DNA of 62,977 nt from Streptomyces aurantiacus (GCF_001418335.1 NZ_LIPP01000088.1:1-62977); one strand, 5' to 3'. Counted from the stretch's first letter, positions 41,330-51,379 are shown. The notes: generated by a model not told the origin, from the sequence alone. Program-made: numbers and translations.

Positions 41330-42718
41330 ATGTCGGTGGCAGCCACAGTGGTCGCCCCCCTGTCCAGCCACACCCTGATGGTGCTGCTGTTGCAAGTGGG
41401 TGTGCTGCTGCTGACAGCACTGCTCCTCGGCCGGCTCGCCCAGCGACTGGGCATGCCGGCCATCGTGGGGGAGCTGTCGGCCGGGGTGCTGCTCGGGCCG
41501 TCCCTGCTGGCCGCGGTGGCGCCCGGACCGGGGCACTGGATATTCCCGCAGAACGCCGAGTCCATGCACCTGCTCGACGCCGTCGGCCAGTTGGGCGTCA
41601 TCCTCCTCGTCGGCTTCACCGGCATCCACGTCGACCTCAAGCTCGTGCGCAGACAGGGGACCCGGGCGGCGGGGGTGAGCGCCGCGGGACTGCTGCTGCC
41701 GCTCGGCCTCGGCGTCGGTGTCGGCTTCCTGCTGCCGACGAGCCTGCGGGCGCCCGGTGCCGACCCGACGGTGTTCGCGCTGTTCGTGGGCGTGGCGATG
41801 TGCGTCAGCGCCATCCCGGTCATCGCCCGCACGCTCATCGACATGAAGCTCATCCACCGGGACGTGGGCCAGATGATCCTGGTGGCGGGGACCGTCGACG
41901 ACACCGTCGGCTGGGTACTCCTTTCCCTCGTCGCCTCCATGGCCACCGCCGGTCTCGTCGCGGGCCAGGTGCTCCTCACCCTCGGCAAGGTCGCCCTGCT
42001 CCTGCTCTTCACCATGACCCTGGGCCGGTGGCTCGTGGGCGCCGCGATGCGGGCCGCCGCCCGCCGCGACGCGGCCGGCCTGCCCGTGATCACCGCTGTC
42101 GTCCTGATGACCCTGTCCGCCGCCGGGAGTCAGTCCCTCGGTCTGGAGGCCGTGTTCGGGGCGTTCCTGTGCGGTGTCCTCATCGGCGACGCCAAGAACT
42201 TCGACACGTCGGCGCTCGCCCCCCTGAACACCACGGTGATGGGGGTCCTGGCCCCCCTCTTCTTCGCCACCGCCGGACTGCGCATGGACCTCACCGCCCT
42301 CGGCGACCCACGCATCGCCCTGTGGGGGTTCGCGGTGTTCGCGGTCGCCGTGCTCGGCAAGTTCCTCGGCGCGTTCGTCGGCGGACTCACCAGCCGTATG
42401 AACCGCTGGGAGTCCATCGCCCTCGGCGCAGGGATGAACGCGCGCGGCGTCATCGAGGTCATCATCGCGCTGGCCGGCGTCCGGCTGGGGCTGCTGAGTG
42501 TCGAGATGTTCAGCATCGTCGTCCTCGTCGCCGTCCTCACGTCCCTGATGGCACCGCCTCTGCTGCGCATGGCCATGAACCGGGTCGAACAGACCGCGGA
42601 GGAGGACCTGCGCAGACACCGGGTGCTGGCGGTGGAGCACCGCGTACCGAGCAGTTCCGCCGACCCCGTGGGCCGGACGTCCATGACCATCTCCGACACC
42701 GGGAAGGACCCGAGATGA
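41330..42718 (+). CDS. CPA2-type cation:proton antiporter
   Basis: A 462-aa membrane protein with about 12 helices of the Kef/NapA-type antiporter family. MPAIVGELSAGVLLGPSLLA, VGQLGVILLVGFTGIHVDLK and ATAGLRMDLTAL, with the transport site region TVDDTVGWVLLSLVA. Antiporters of this kind are often found in antibiotic clusters, where they may assist export or pH homeostasis. The ATG follows AGAGAAGGAG. Its stop overlaps rmlA (ATGA). Confidence 0.85.
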   Translation: MSVAATVVAPLSSHTLMVLLLQVGVLLLTALLLGRLAQRLGMPAIVGELSAGVLLGPSLLAAVAPGPGHWIFPQNAESMHLLDAVGQLGVILLVGFTGIHVDLKLVRRQGTRAAGVSAAGLLLPLGLGVGVGFLLPTSLRAPGADPTVFALFVGVAMCVSAIPVIARTLIDMKLIHRDVGQMILVAGTVDDTVGWVLLSLVASMATAGLVAGQVLLTLGKVALLLLFTMTLGRWLVGAAMRAAARRDAAGLPVITAVVLMTLSAAGSQSLGLEAVFGAFLCGVLIGDAKNFDTSALAPLNTTVMGVLAPLFFATAGLRMDLTALGDPRIALWGFAVFAVAVLGKFLGAFVGGLTSRMNRWESIALGAGMNARGVIEVIIALAGVRLGLLSVEMFSIVVLVAVLTSLMAPPLLRMAMNRVEQTAEEDLRRHRVLAVEHRVPSSSADPVGRTSMTISDTGKDPR

Positions 42719-43602
42719 AGGGAATCATCCTGGCCGGCGGCAACGGAACCCGGCTGCACCCCATCACGTTGGGCGTCTCGAAGCAGCTGCTGCCGGTCTA
42801 CGACAAACCCATGATCTACTACCCGCTGTCCGTGCTGATGCTCGCCGGGATCACCGACATACAGATCATCGCGGACCCGGACGGCCTCCCGGGCTTCCAG
42901 CGGCTGCTCGGCGACGGAGCCGCCCTCGGCATCACCCTGACCTACGCCGAACAGGACAAACCTCGGGGCCTGGCCGACGCGTTCATCGTCGGCGCCGAGC
43001 ACATCGGGGACGACTCCGTCGCGCTCATCCTGGGAGACAACCTCTTCCACGGCCCCGGGTTCGGCGAGATCCTGCGCACCAGCGCCCGGGACGTCGACGG
43101 CTGCGTCCTGTTCGGCTATCCGGTGAGCGACCCCGAGCGGTACGGAGTCGGTGAGGTCGACGCGTCGGGCCGCCTCGTCCGGCTGGAGGAGAAGCCCGCC
43201 GTGTCCCGCTCCGACCTGGCCATCACCGGCCTCTACTTCTACGACAACGACGTGGTGGACATCGCCCGCCGGCTCAACCCCTCCGAACGCGGCGAACTGG
43301 AGATCACCGACGTCAACCGTACCTACCTGGAACGCGGCAAGGCCGAGTGCGTCCAGCTGGGCCGGGGCTTCGTATGGCTCGACACAGGCACCCACAACGC
43401 GCTCAACGAAGCCGGGCAGTACGTGCAGATCCTCTTCAACAGGCAGGGCGTGCGCATCGGCTGCGTCGAGGAGATCGCCTGGCGCATGGGCTACATCGAC
43501 CGGGACACCTGCCACCGGCTCGGCCTCGCCCTGTCCAAGTCGCCCTACGGCCAGTACCTGATGGAGATCACCAGCAATCCCCGGTACGAGGAGGCGTCAT
43601 GA
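42715..43602 (+). CDS. rmlA: Glucose-1-phosphate thymidylyltransferase
   Basis: A 295-aa enzyme making dTDP-glucose from dTTP and glucose-1-phosphate. GGNGTRLHPITLGVSKQLLPVYDKPMIYYPLS is the nucleotide/pyrophosphate site, ILGDNLFHGPGF the metal aspartate region, and RGFVWLDTGTHNALNEA is diagnostic for RmlA. First step of the deoxysugar pathway; coupled by overlap to the genes on both sides. Confidence 0.96.
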   Translation: MKGIILAGGNGTRLHPITLGVSKQLLPVYDKPMIYYPLSVLMLAGITDIQIIADPDGLPGFQRLLGDGAALGITLTYAEQDKPRGLADAFIVGAEHIGDDSVALILGDNLFHGPGFGEILRTSARDVDGCVLFGYPVSDPERYGVGEVDASGRLVRLEEKPAVSRSDLAITGLYFYDNDVVDIARRLNPSERGELEITDVNRTYLERGKAECVQLGRGFVWLDTGTHNALNEAGQYVQILFNRQGVRIGCVEEIAWRMGYIDRDTCHRLGLALSKSPYGQYLMEITSNPRYEEAS

Positions 43603-44576
43603 GGATCCTGGTGACCGGCGGCGCCGGCTTCATCGGCTCCCACTACGTACGGGCACTGCTCTCGGGGGCGTACGAGACCGGGGCCGCGCACACCGTGACC
43701 GTCCTCGACAAGCTCACCTACGCCGGCAACCGCGACAACCTCCCCGTCACCCACGACTGCCTCACCTTCGTACGCGGCGACATCTGCGACGCCCGGCTCC
43801 TCGCCGAACTGATGCCCGGACACGACGCCGTGGTGCACTTCGCCGCGGAGTCGCATGTCGACCGGTCCATCGACGGGGGAGCGGACTTCGCCCGGACCAA
43901 CGTCCTGGGTACCCAGATCCTCTGCCACGCGGCGGTGGCAGCCCGAGTCCGGCGCGTCGTGCACGTCTCCACCGACGAGGTGTACGGAACGATCGACCAC
44001 GGGGCGTGGACCGAGGAGTCGCCGCTGCTCCCCAACTCCCCCTACGCCGCCTCGAAAGCGGGCTCCGATCTGGTCGCCCGCGCCCACTGGCGCACCCACG
44101 GCCTGAACATCTCCGTCACCCGCTGCTCCAACAACTACGGGCCACGCCAGCATCCGGAGAAGCTCATCCCGCGGTTCGTCACCCACCTGCTGGAGGGCGA
44201 GCCCGTGCCCGTGTACGGGGACGGGCGCAACCGGCGCGAGTGGCTGCACGTCGACGACCACTGCCGGGCCGTCCACCTCGTCCTCACCCGGGGCAGGGCG
44301 GGGGAGGTGTACCACATCGGTGGCGGCGAGGAGCTGACCAACCTCGAACTGACGGAACGCATCCTCCGCCTCTGCGGCGCCGACTCCTCGATGATCCGGC
44401 ACGTGCCCGACCGCAAGGGCCACGACGTGCGCTACTCGATCAGCGACCGCAAGATCCGTGACGAACTGCGGTACGCACCACGTCACTCGTTCGCCGACGG
44501 CCTCGCCGAGACCGTCGACTGGTACCGCGACAACCCCGCCTGGTGGAAAGCCCTACGGGCCCCGCTCCCCATCTGA
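43599..44576 (+). CDS. rmlB: dTDP-glucose 4,6-dehydratase
   Basis: A 325-aa extended SDR. NAD motif [11 protein letters not shown], active site [10 protein letters not shown] and [11 protein letters not shown] (YxxxK), and [18 protein letters not shown]. It converts dTDP-glucose to dTDP-4-keto-6-deoxyglucose. It overlaps rmlA by 4 bp. Confidence 0.96.
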   Translation: MRILVTGGAGFIGSHYVRALLSGAYETGAAHTVTVLDKLTYAGNRDNLPVTHDCLTFVRGDICDARLLAELMPGHDAVVHFAAESHVDRSIDGGADFARTNVLGTQILCHAAVAARVRRVVHVSTDEVYGTIDHGAWTEESPLLPNSPYAASKAGSDLVARAHWRTHGLNISVTRCSNNYGPRQHPEKLIPRFVTHLLEGEPVPVYGDGRNRREWLHVDDHCRAVHLVLTRGRAGEVYHIGGGEELTNLELTERILRLCGADSSMIRHVPDRKGHDVRYSISDRKIRDELRYAPRHSFADGLAETVDWYRDNPAWWKALRAPLPI

Positions 44577-44614
44577 CGGACAACATTCGACGGACAACAT
44601 CTGACGGCCAACAG
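44573..44614. repeat. Three 14-bp direct repeats at the rmlB stop
   Basis: Units CTGACGGACAACAT, TCGACGGACAACAT and CTGACGGCCAACAG span the stop codon of rmlB and the short gap before the aminotransferase gene. Confidence 0.75.
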
Positions 44615-44641
44615 ACCGACACCGTGTCTCCGAGGAGAACC

Positions 44642-45772
44642 ATGACCACGTACGTCTGGGACTACCTGCCCGAGTACGAGAAGGAGAAGGACGACCTTCT
44701 CGACGCCGTCGGGAAGGTCTTCGCCTCGGGCCGCCTCGTGCTCGGCGAGAGCGTCAAGGGCTTCGAGGAGGAGTTCGCCGCCCACCACGGCGGAGGCTGG
44801 TGCACGGGGGTCGACAACGGCACCAACGCCCTGAAGCTCGCTCTGGAGGCGATGGGTGTCGGCGCCGGCGACGAGGTGATCACCGTCTCCAACACAGCCG
44901 CTCCCACGGTCGTCGCCATCGTCTCGACGGGCGCGACACCCGTGTTCGTGGACGTCGGTGAGGAGGACTTCCTCATCGACACCGACCAGGTGGAGGCCGC
45001 CGTCACCGAACGCACCAAGGTGCTGCTGCCGGTCCACCTGTACGGGCAGTGCGCCGGCATGGAGCCGCTGCGGCGGATCGCCGACCGGCACGGGCTGAAG
45101 ATCCTGGAGGACTGCGCGCAGGCCCACGGCGCCCGCCACCACGGCAGGCTCGCCGGGACCATGGGCGACGCCGCGGCCTACTCCTTCTACCCGACCAAGG
45201 TGCTGGGCGCCTACGGCGACGGCGGCGCGGTGCTCACCCGCGACCAGGAGACCGACCTCGCCCTGCGTCAACTGCGCTACTACGGCATGGGAGAGGCGTA
45301 CTACGTCCTGCGGACGCCCGGCCACAACTCCCGGCTCGACGAGGTGCAGGCGGAGATCCTCCGCCGCAAACTCGGCCGGCTCGACACGTACGTCGCCGGA
45401 CGCAACGCCGTCGCCCGCCGCTACGAGGAGCAACTCGGGGACCTCACCGGTCCGGGCCGGCTCCAACTGCCCGCCACCAGCCCCGGAAACACCCATGTCT
45501 ACTACGTGTACACCGTCCGCCACCCCAGGCGCGACGCGATCATCGAGGCACTCAAGGCCTACGACATCCAGCTGAACGTCAGCTATCCCTGGCCGGTGCA
45601 CACCATGTCCGGCTTCGCGCACCTCGGATACACCGCGGGCAGCCTCCCGGTCACCGAGAAACTGGCGGGCGAGATCTTCTCCCTCCCGATGTATCCCTCC
45701 CTCCCCACGGGGCTGCAGGACAAAGTCATCAGCGCCCTGCGCGAGGTGCTCGTCGAGCAGGAAGGCGAGTGA
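44642..45772 (+). CDS. DegT/DnrJ/EryC1-family sugar aminotransferase
   Basis: A 376-aa PLP-dependent enzyme. It shows [21 protein letters not shown], the PLP aspartate region [11 protein letters not shown], and the Schiff-base lysine in [17 protein letters not shown]. By similarity to DnrJ/EvaB/StaI enzymes and its place after a 2,3-deoxygenation set, it should aminate C-3 of the dTDP-4-keto-2,3,6-trideoxy intermediate. The ATG at 44642 follows CGAGGAGAA. Confidence 0.92.
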   Translation: MTTYVWDYLPEYEKEKDDLLDAVGKVFASGRLVLGESVKGFEEEFAAHHGGGWCTGVDNGTNALKLALEAMGVGAGDEVITVSNTAAPTVVAIVSTGATPVFVDVGEEDFLIDTDQVEAAVTERTKVLLPVHLYGQCAGMEPLRRIADRHGLKILEDCAQAHGARHHGRLAGTMGDAAAYSFYPTKVLGAYGDGGAVLTRDQETDLALRQLRYYGMGEAYYVLRTPGHNSRLDEVQAEILRRKLGRLDTYVAGRNAVARRYEEQLGDLTGPGRLQLPATSPGNTHVYYVYTVRHPRRDAIIEALKAYDIQLNVSYPWPVHTMSGFAHLGYTAGSLPVTEKLAGEIFSLPMYPSLPTGLQDKVISALREVLVEQEGE

Positions 45773-45777
45773 GCGCC

Positions 45778-46380
45778 ATGCAGGTGCACAAGCTGGGCAT
45801 CGAGGGCGCGTTCGCGTTCGTACCGCCTGTCTACCGGGACGACCGCGGCCTGTTCACCTCGCCGTACCAGGACGCGCCCTTCACCGCCGCTCACGACAGG
45901 ACCCTCTTCCCGGTACGCGACATCAGCCACAACCTCTCCGCGCGCGGTGTGCTGCGCGGCATCCACTACACGAAGACGCCACCGGGCCGGGCCAAGTACG
46001 TCTACTGCCCGTACGGGCAGGTGCGGGACTACCTGATCGACCTGCGCATCGGCTCCGCCACGTTCGGACAGTGGGAATCCACCGAACTCGGCGGTGACAG
46101 CTGCCAGGCCCTGTACATCCCGGTCGGGGTCGGACACGCCTTTCTGTCCCTGCGGGACGACTCGATCATCGTCTACGTGATGTCGGACGGGTACGCCGCC
46201 GAGAACGAACTCGCCGTCTCCCCACGGGACCCGGAGCTGGGACTGCCCATCCCCGAGGGGTACGACGTCACGCAGTCCGAGCGGGACCGCGTCGCCCCCA
46301 CACTCGCCGAGGCACGGGCGCAAGGACTGCTGCCCGAGTACGAGACCTGCCGGAAGGTGGAGGCCGCACTGTGGACATGA
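45778..46380 (+). CDS. dTDP-sugar 3,5- or 5-epimerase (RmlC family)
   Basis: A 200-aa cupin. MQVHKLGIEGAFAF at the start, YRDDRGLF, catalytic His in GVLRGIHY and YIPVGVGHAFLSL. It inverts C-5 (and possibly C-3) to give the L-sugar series. ATG 45778 is preferred over GTG 45769, which would overlap the previous stop; homologues of the EvaD group begin at this Met. Confidence 0.92.
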   Translation: MQVHKLGIEGAFAFVPPVYRDDRGLFTSPYQDAPFTAAHDRTLFPVRDISHNLSARGVLRGIHYTKTPPGRAKYVYCPYGQVRDYLIDLRIGSATFGQWESTELGGDSCQALYIPVGVGHAFLSLRDDSIIVYVMSDGYAAENELAVSPRDPELGLPIPEGYDVTQSERDRVAPTLAEARAQGLLPEYETCRKVEAALWT

Positions 46381-47399
46381 CCCGGACCCCGAGGATCGTC
46401 GTGCTCGGCGCCACCGGATTCGTCGGGTCGGCCGTGCTGCGCGAACTGGCCACTCGGCCCCTACGGATCAGGGCGGTCGCCCGGCGCCCCTCGGCCGTCC
46501 CTTCCGGGGCCCCGGCCGACATCGAGGTACGGCGTGCCGACCTCACCGAGCCGGGCGAACTGGACGCCGCCGTGGCGGACGCCGACGTCGTCGTCCTGGC
46601 CACGCTCTACAGCGCGGCCACCTCCACCTGGCGCATCGAGGACGGCGACACGGCCGCCGAGCGCGTCAACGTCGGCCTGGCCCGCGACCTGGTCGGCGTC
46701 CTCTCCGCACGGCAGGGCGGGACACCGCCGGCCGTCGTGTTCACGGGAGCCGCCTCCCAGGTCGGCCCGACCCGCAAGGAAGTCCTCGACGGCACCGAGC
46801 CGGACCGCCCGACGGGCGAGTACGACCGTCAGAAACTGGCCGCCGAACGGCTCCTGCTCGACGCGAGCGCCCACGGCGTACTGCGCGGGGTGTCGCTGCG
46901 ACTGCCCACCGTCTTCGGACACGGTTTCGGACCCACGGCCCGCGACCGCGGCATCGTCTCGGCGATGACCCGCCGCGCCCTGGCCGGCGACCCCATCACG
47001 ATGTGGCACGACGGCACGGTCCGCCGCGACCTGCTGTACCTGGACGACCTGGCCGGTGCCGTCGTCGCCGCCATCGACCACGCCGAGTCCCTCGCCGGGC
47101 GCCACTGGCTGCTCGGCACCGGCGAGGGCAGGCCGCTGGGACAGGTCTTCGAGCAGGTCGCCGCTCTTGTCGCGGAGCGCACGGGGGAGCCGCCCGTGCC
47201 GGTGGTCTCCGTGGAACCGCCCGCGCACGCGGAGGCGGGGGACTTCAGCAGCATCACCATCGACGCCTCCGCGTTCCGGTCCGCCACCGGCTGGGCACCC
47301 CGCACCGCGTTCGGCGAGGCGCTGCGCCGTACGGTGGCCCACCTCGCGGACACGGCGGGCCGGGACCGGGACCGGGACGGCGTGGGAGGCCGACGGTGA
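46377..47399 (+). CDS. NDP-hexose 4-ketoreductase
   Basis: A 340-aa extended SDR. Rossmann motif VVLGATGFVGSAVLREL, catalytic YDRQK and the C-terminal substrate half AGRHWLLGTGEGRPLG. Such reductases set the C-4 hydroxyl last (DnmV/EvaE/StaK role). ATG 46377 overlaps the epimerase stop as ATGA; GTG 46371 is an alternative. Confidence 0.9.
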   Translation: MTRTPRIVVLGATGFVGSAVLRELATRPLRIRAVARRPSAVPSGAPADIEVRRADLTEPGELDAAVADADVVVLATLYSAATSTWRIEDGDTAAERVNVGLARDLVGVLSARQGGTPPAVVFTGAASQVGPTRKEVLDGTEPDRPTGEYDRQKLAAERLLLDASAHGVLRGVSLRLPTVFGHGFGPTARDRGIVSAMTRRALAGDPITMWHDGTVRRDLLYLDDLAGAVVAAIDHAESLAGRHWLLGTGEGRPLGQVFEQVAALVAERTGEPPVPVVSVEPPAHAEAGDFSSITIDASAFRSATGWAPRTAFGEALRRTVAHLADTAGRDRDRDGVGGRR

Positions 47400-48787
47400 G
47401 CACTGTCGCGCTCCTGCGCCCCCGCGCCGCCCAGGACCTGCCCGCGCGGCTGGCCCGGTCCGCCGCCGCGACCGGGCACGGCCACCAGATGCGTACCGAG
47501 GACGTCACCGGATGGCTCGCCGAGCGGGCCCGCGCCCACCGCTTCACCGTACGCAGAGCGCCACTGGACCGGCTCGACGGCTGGTCCTTCGCACCCGGCA
47601 CCGGCGACCTCGTCCACAGCAGCGGCAGGTTCTTCTCCGTGCGGGGCCTGGACGTCACCCTCGACGAGGGCCCGCACCGCCACTGGCAGCAGCCCGTCAT
47701 CCACCAGCCGGAGGTCGGCATCCTCGGCATGCTCGCCAAGGAGTTCGACGGCGTCCTGCACTTCCTGCTGCAGGCGAAGATGGAACCCGGCAACCCCAAC
47801 CTGCTCCAGTTGTCGCCGACCGTCCAGGCCACCCGCAGCAACTACCAGCGGGTCCACGAGGGCGCCGCGGTCAGCTACCTGGAACACTTCACGGACCCGG
47901 CACGCGGACGGGTGCTGGCCGACTCGCTCCAGTCGGAACACGGCTCCTGGTTCTACCGCAAGTCGAACCGGAACATGCTGGTCGAGGCCACCGACGCGCA
48001 CGTGCCGTGCCAGGCCGGCTTCCGCTGGCTGACTCTCGGCCAGATCGGTGAGCTGCTGCGCCTGGACAACGTCGTCAACATGGACTCCCGTACCGTCCTG
48101 TCCTGCTTCCCGATGTCGGCGCCGGAACCGGGAGCCCTGCACTCCGACACCGAGCTGCTCTCCTGGTTCACCGCCGAGCGGGCCCGCCACGACGTCGACG
48201 CCCGGCTGATGGCCCTCGGCCGGGTCGACGGCTGGACCCGCGACGCGGACGGCATCGGACGCATTGACGGCCGCTTCTTCCGTGTCACCGGCGTCACCGT
48301 CGAGGCGGGAAACCGTGAGGTCACCGGCTGGTCGCAGCCGCTGATCGAGCCGTGCGGCACCGGCGTGGCGGCGTTCGTGTTCCGCCGCATCGGCGGCGTA
48401 CCGCACATCCTCGTCCACGCGAAGACGGAAGCCGGACACCTCGACACGATCGAACTGGCACCGACCGTCCAGTGTGTCCCCGCCAACTGGGCCCCCGAAC
48501 GGGCCGAGGACCGGCCGCCGTTCCTCGACCTGGTCCTGACGGCCGCCGAGGGGCACGGCGCGCACTACGCGACCGTGCACTCCGAGGAGGGCGGCCGGTT
48601 CCTGAACGCGCGGATCCGCTACCTGTTCGTGCCTGCCGACGAGGACGAGGCACCCGTCGACGCGCCCCCCGGCTATCACTGGGCGACGGCCGGTCAGCTC
48701 AACTCCCTCACGGCTCACGGACATTACGTCAACGTCCAGGCGCGCACGCTGCTCGCCTGCCTCAACTCCGGCGCCGTACGGCTGTGA
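47396..48787 (+). CDS. NDP-hexose 2,3-dehydratase
   Basis: A 463-aa protein made of two related halves (about 1-225 and 245-463): VGILGMLAKEFDGVLHFLLQAKMEPGN..QLSPTVQATRSNYQ in the first, AAFVFRRIGGVPHILVHAKTEAG..ELAPTVQCVPANW in the second. This tandem repeat is the hallmark of TylX3/EvaA/DnmT 2,3-dehydratases, which remove the C-2 hydroxyl. The GTG at 47396 overlaps the ketoreductase stop. Its presence means a 2-deoxysugar is made. Confidence 0.93.
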   Translation: MSTVALLRPRAAQDLPARLARSAAATGHGHQMRTEDVTGWLAERARAHRFTVRRAPLDRLDGWSFAPGTGDLVHSSGRFFSVRGLDVTLDEGPHRHWQQPVIHQPEVGILGMLAKEFDGVLHFLLQAKMEPGNPNLLQLSPTVQATRSNYQRVHEGAAVSYLEHFTDPARGRVLADSLQSEHGSWFYRKSNRNMLVEATDAHVPCQAGFRWLTLGQIGELLRLDNVVNMDSRTVLSCFPMSAPEPGALHSDTELLSWFTAERARHDVDARLMALGRVDGWTRDADGIGRIDGRFFRVTGVTVEAGNREVTGWSQPLIEPCGTGVAAFVFRRIGGVPHILVHAKTEAGHLDTIELAPTVQCVPANWAPERAEDRPPFLDLVLTAAEGHGAHYATVHSEEGGRFLNARIRYLFVPADEDEAPVDAPPGYHWATAGQLNSLTAHGHYVNVQARTLLACLNSGAVRL

Positions 48788-50220
48788 AGGGCCTCCGGCC
48801 GGCGGCGGGCCACGTGAACCGATTGGGGGGCGACCGGAGCCCATGGGTGCTCGTCGCCGTCGCGGGCACGTTGTCGTTCGTGGCCATGCTCGACATGAAC
48901 ATCGCCACCATGGCGCTCGCGGACATCTCCACGGACCTGGACGTCTCCCCGGCGATGGCCCAGTGGACGGTCCTCGGATACCAACTCGCGGTCGTGGCGC
49001 TGCTGTTGCCCGTCGGCCGCTGGCTGGACGGCGGCGCGACGGGCGGAGCCGGACTGCGCTCCGCGCTGGTCCTCGCCGTCTGCGGATTCGCGCTGTGCGG
49101 TCTGCTCGCGGCTGCCGCCCCGTGGATGGCCTGGCTGGCCGCCGCCCGGATCGCCCAAGGGAGCTTCGGCGCGCTGCTGTTCGTCCTCGTGCCCGTCCTC
49201 GTGATGCGCTCGGTGCCGCCGGAACTGCGCGGCCGGGCGATGAGCGTGCCCGCCACACTCGGCCCACTGGGAGCGGTCACCGGCCCCGCGATCGGCGGGG
49301 TGCTCCTGGACACCTTCGGCTGGCGGGCGGTTCTGCTCGTCAAGCTCCCCGTCTGCCTTGCGGTCCTGCTCGTCGCCGTCCGCGTCATGCCGAAGGGAGG
49401 CCGGCCGGCGGCTCCGGGCCGACAGCCCCTCACCGACGCCGCGCTCGTCGGCAGCGCCGTCGCCGCGCTCCTCCTCGCGCTCACCCTCGCTCCCACGGTC
49501 CCCGCCTGGCTGCTCCTGGTGGTCGCCGCGCTGCCTCCGATGCTCTGGTGGCTGCGCCGTCCCGCCGCGCGTCCGGTGCTCGACGTACTGCGCGCGTCCG
49601 ACGCGTCCGGGGCGTACGGGGCCGTGTGCGCGCTGGCCACGGCCTTCGCGGCCATGTACTACGTGGTGGCCCTGCGGCTCCAGAGCGACAGCGGCCTGTC
49701 GGCGACCGCCACCGGGCTGACCGTCCTGTCCTTTCCGCTCGCCATGGGCCTGATGGGTCCGGTGGGCGGGCGCGTCGCCGACCGGTACGGGCCCCGGCCC
49801 GCGGCGATCGTCGGCGCCGCCACCACCGCGCTCGGCCTGACCCTGCTCGCGCTGATCGGCGGCGACGACTGGACGCGGGGCGATGTCGCCTGGCGCCTCG
49901 CGCTGGCCGGAGCCGGGATGGGCCTCTACGGCGGGCCCACGCAGACGCTGGTGATGACCGCCGCGCCGCCCGGGGCCGTCGGCGTCGCCGGCTCCCTCGT
50001 ACAACTCTCACGCGGCCTCGGTTTCGCGCTGGGCCCCGCGCTCGCGGCGGCCGTATGGGGTCTCGCGGGCCCGGCCCACGGCGCCCGGGACGCACTGGTG
50101 GTGTCCGCGGCCGCCGGCTGGCTCGGCGTCCTGCTGCTGGCCACCCGGCGCACCACAGTCCGTGGGGGGCCGACCGGGTCGCCCGCGGCTGCCCCGACCG
50201 TCTCCGGTGCGGAACAGTAG
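48784..50220 (+). CDS. DHA2-type MFS exporter
   Basis: A 478-aa, 12-14-helix MFS efflux protein (WVLVAVAGTLSFVAMLDMNIATMAL; AQWTVLGYQLAVVALLLPVGRWLD; TLGPLGAVTGPAIGGVLLDTFGWRAV). Motif C and LDMNI at helix 1 place it with drug:H+ antiporters of the DHA2 family. The GTG at 48784 overlaps the dehydratase stop, so it is part of the sugar operon and probably exports the final product. Confidence 0.9.
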   Translation: MKGLRPAAGHVNRLGGDRSPWVLVAVAGTLSFVAMLDMNIATMALADISTDLDVSPAMAQWTVLGYQLAVVALLLPVGRWLDGGATGGAGLRSALVLAVCGFALCGLLAAAAPWMAWLAAARIAQGSFGALLFVLVPVLVMRSVPPELRGRAMSVPATLGPLGAVTGPAIGGVLLDTFGWRAVLLVKLPVCLAVLLVAVRVMPKGGRPAAPGRQPLTDAALVGSAVAALLLALTLAPTVPAWLLLVVAALPPMLWWLRRPAARPVLDVLRASDASGAYGAVCALATAFAAMYYVVALRLQSDSGLSATATGLTVLSFPLAMGLMGPVGGRVADRYGPRPAAIVGAATTALGLTLLALIGGDDWTRGDVAWRLALAGAGMGLYGGPTQTLVMTAAPPGAVGVAGSLVQLSRGLGFALGPALAAAVWGLAGPAHGARDALVVSAAAGWLGVLLLATRRTTVRGGPTGSPAAAPTVSGAEQ

Positions 50221-50362
50221 GAACAGCGGCCCCGCGTATCCGTGCGGCCGGTCGGGTTCACCGCCTCGGCAGCGGCATGTATATCGACATGTATGGCGGA
50301 ACACCGGTCGTTGTGCCGATCCTGGACGGAGGACGCGACAACGGGGTGGCATCGGGGGGACG

Positions 50363-51349
50363 ATGAAGCGTCGACGTGAGCCGGGACAGCGGCACATGGT
50401 GGTCATACCGCTCTTCGAGGGCGTGCAGAGCATCGGCTTCTCAGGTCCCGCGGATGTCTTCTCGGCCGCGAACGCCGCGAACGCGTCGGACACGGCGGTC
50501 GCCGGGGAGTTCCGGTACGACGTGCTGACGGCGTCCCCGGACGGGTCCCCGGTCCGTACGTCCAACGGGCTCACCGTCATGGCGCACCGCACCGTCGGCG
50601 AGGTGGCAGAGGTCGACACGGTGCTCGTGCCGGGCGCCGAGGGAGTTCCCGCCGTCGACCGGGGGACCACCGACGCGCTCGGTGCGCTGGTCGGGCGTGC
50701 GCGGAGAGTCGCGTCGGTGGGTACGGGAGCGTTCGTCCTCGCCGGGACCGGGATACTCGACCGGCGCAGAGCGGCCACCCACTGGGAGTTCTCCGAAGAA
50801 CTGGTACGGCGGTATCCCGGCGTACACGTCGACTCCCGTGACACGGTGGTTCGGGACGGTCACATCACCACGGCAGGGGGCGGAGCGTCCGCCATCGATC
50901 TGGCTCTCTCGCTGGTGGAGGACGATCTCGGCCGTGAGGTCTCCCAGCTCGTGGCCCGCTCGCTTGTCACCTACGTGAGCAAACCAGGTGGCCAGGCGCA
51001 GTTCGCCGACCTACGCGACCGTGACGCGCGAACTCCCGCGTTGCGCAAGGCGCAGAACCTGATCTCCTCCTGTCCCGGGGGAGACTTGACACTCCGCGCC
51101 CTGTCCGGTCACGCGGGCCTCTCGGAGCGACACTTCACCCGCTTGTTCCGCGCCCAAGTAGGCATGTCCGTACGGGAGTACGTGGAGCGTGTCCGGGTGG
51201 CCACCGCGACCCGCATGCTGGTGGAGACCGTCCGAAGCCCCGAATCGATCGCGCGCGAAGCGGGTTTCGGCACGGAGACCACCATGCGCAAGTCGTTCCT
51301 GCGTGTTCTGCGGGTCTTGCCCGCCGAGTACCGCAACCGGTTCTCCTGA
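50363..51349 (+). CDS. GlxA-type AraC-family regulator
   Basis: A 328-aa regulator with an N-terminal DJ-1/PfpI domain (VVIPLFEGVQSIGFSGPADVF; ASVGTGAFVLAGTGILDRRRAATHWEF; Thr replaces the nucleophilic Cys) and a C-terminal AraC HTH (LTLRALSGHAGLSERHFTRLF; TRMLVETVRSPESIAREAGFG). The ATG at 50363 follows GGGGGGA. It stands after the cluster and may control the convergent SDR gene or an unlinked target. Its repeat of AANAAN near residue 30 is unusual but in frame. Confidence 0.85.
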   Translation: MKRRREPGQRHMVVIPLFEGVQSIGFSGPADVFSAANAANASDTAVAGEFRYDVLTASPDGSPVRTSNGLTVMAHRTVGEVAEVDTVLVPGAEGVPAVDRGTTDALGALVGRARRVASVGTGAFVLAGTGILDRRRAATHWEFSEELVRRYPGVHVDSRDTVVRDGHITTAGGGASAIDLALSLVEDDLGREVSQLVARSLVTYVSKPGGQAQFADLRDRDARTPALRKAQNLISSCPGGDLTLRALSGHAGLSERHFTRLFRAQVGMSVREYVERVRVATATRMLVETVRSPESIAREAGFGTETTMRKSFLRVLRVLPAEYRNRFS

Positions 51350-51379
51350 CACCGACGGTACCCGTCGCCGCACGGTAGT

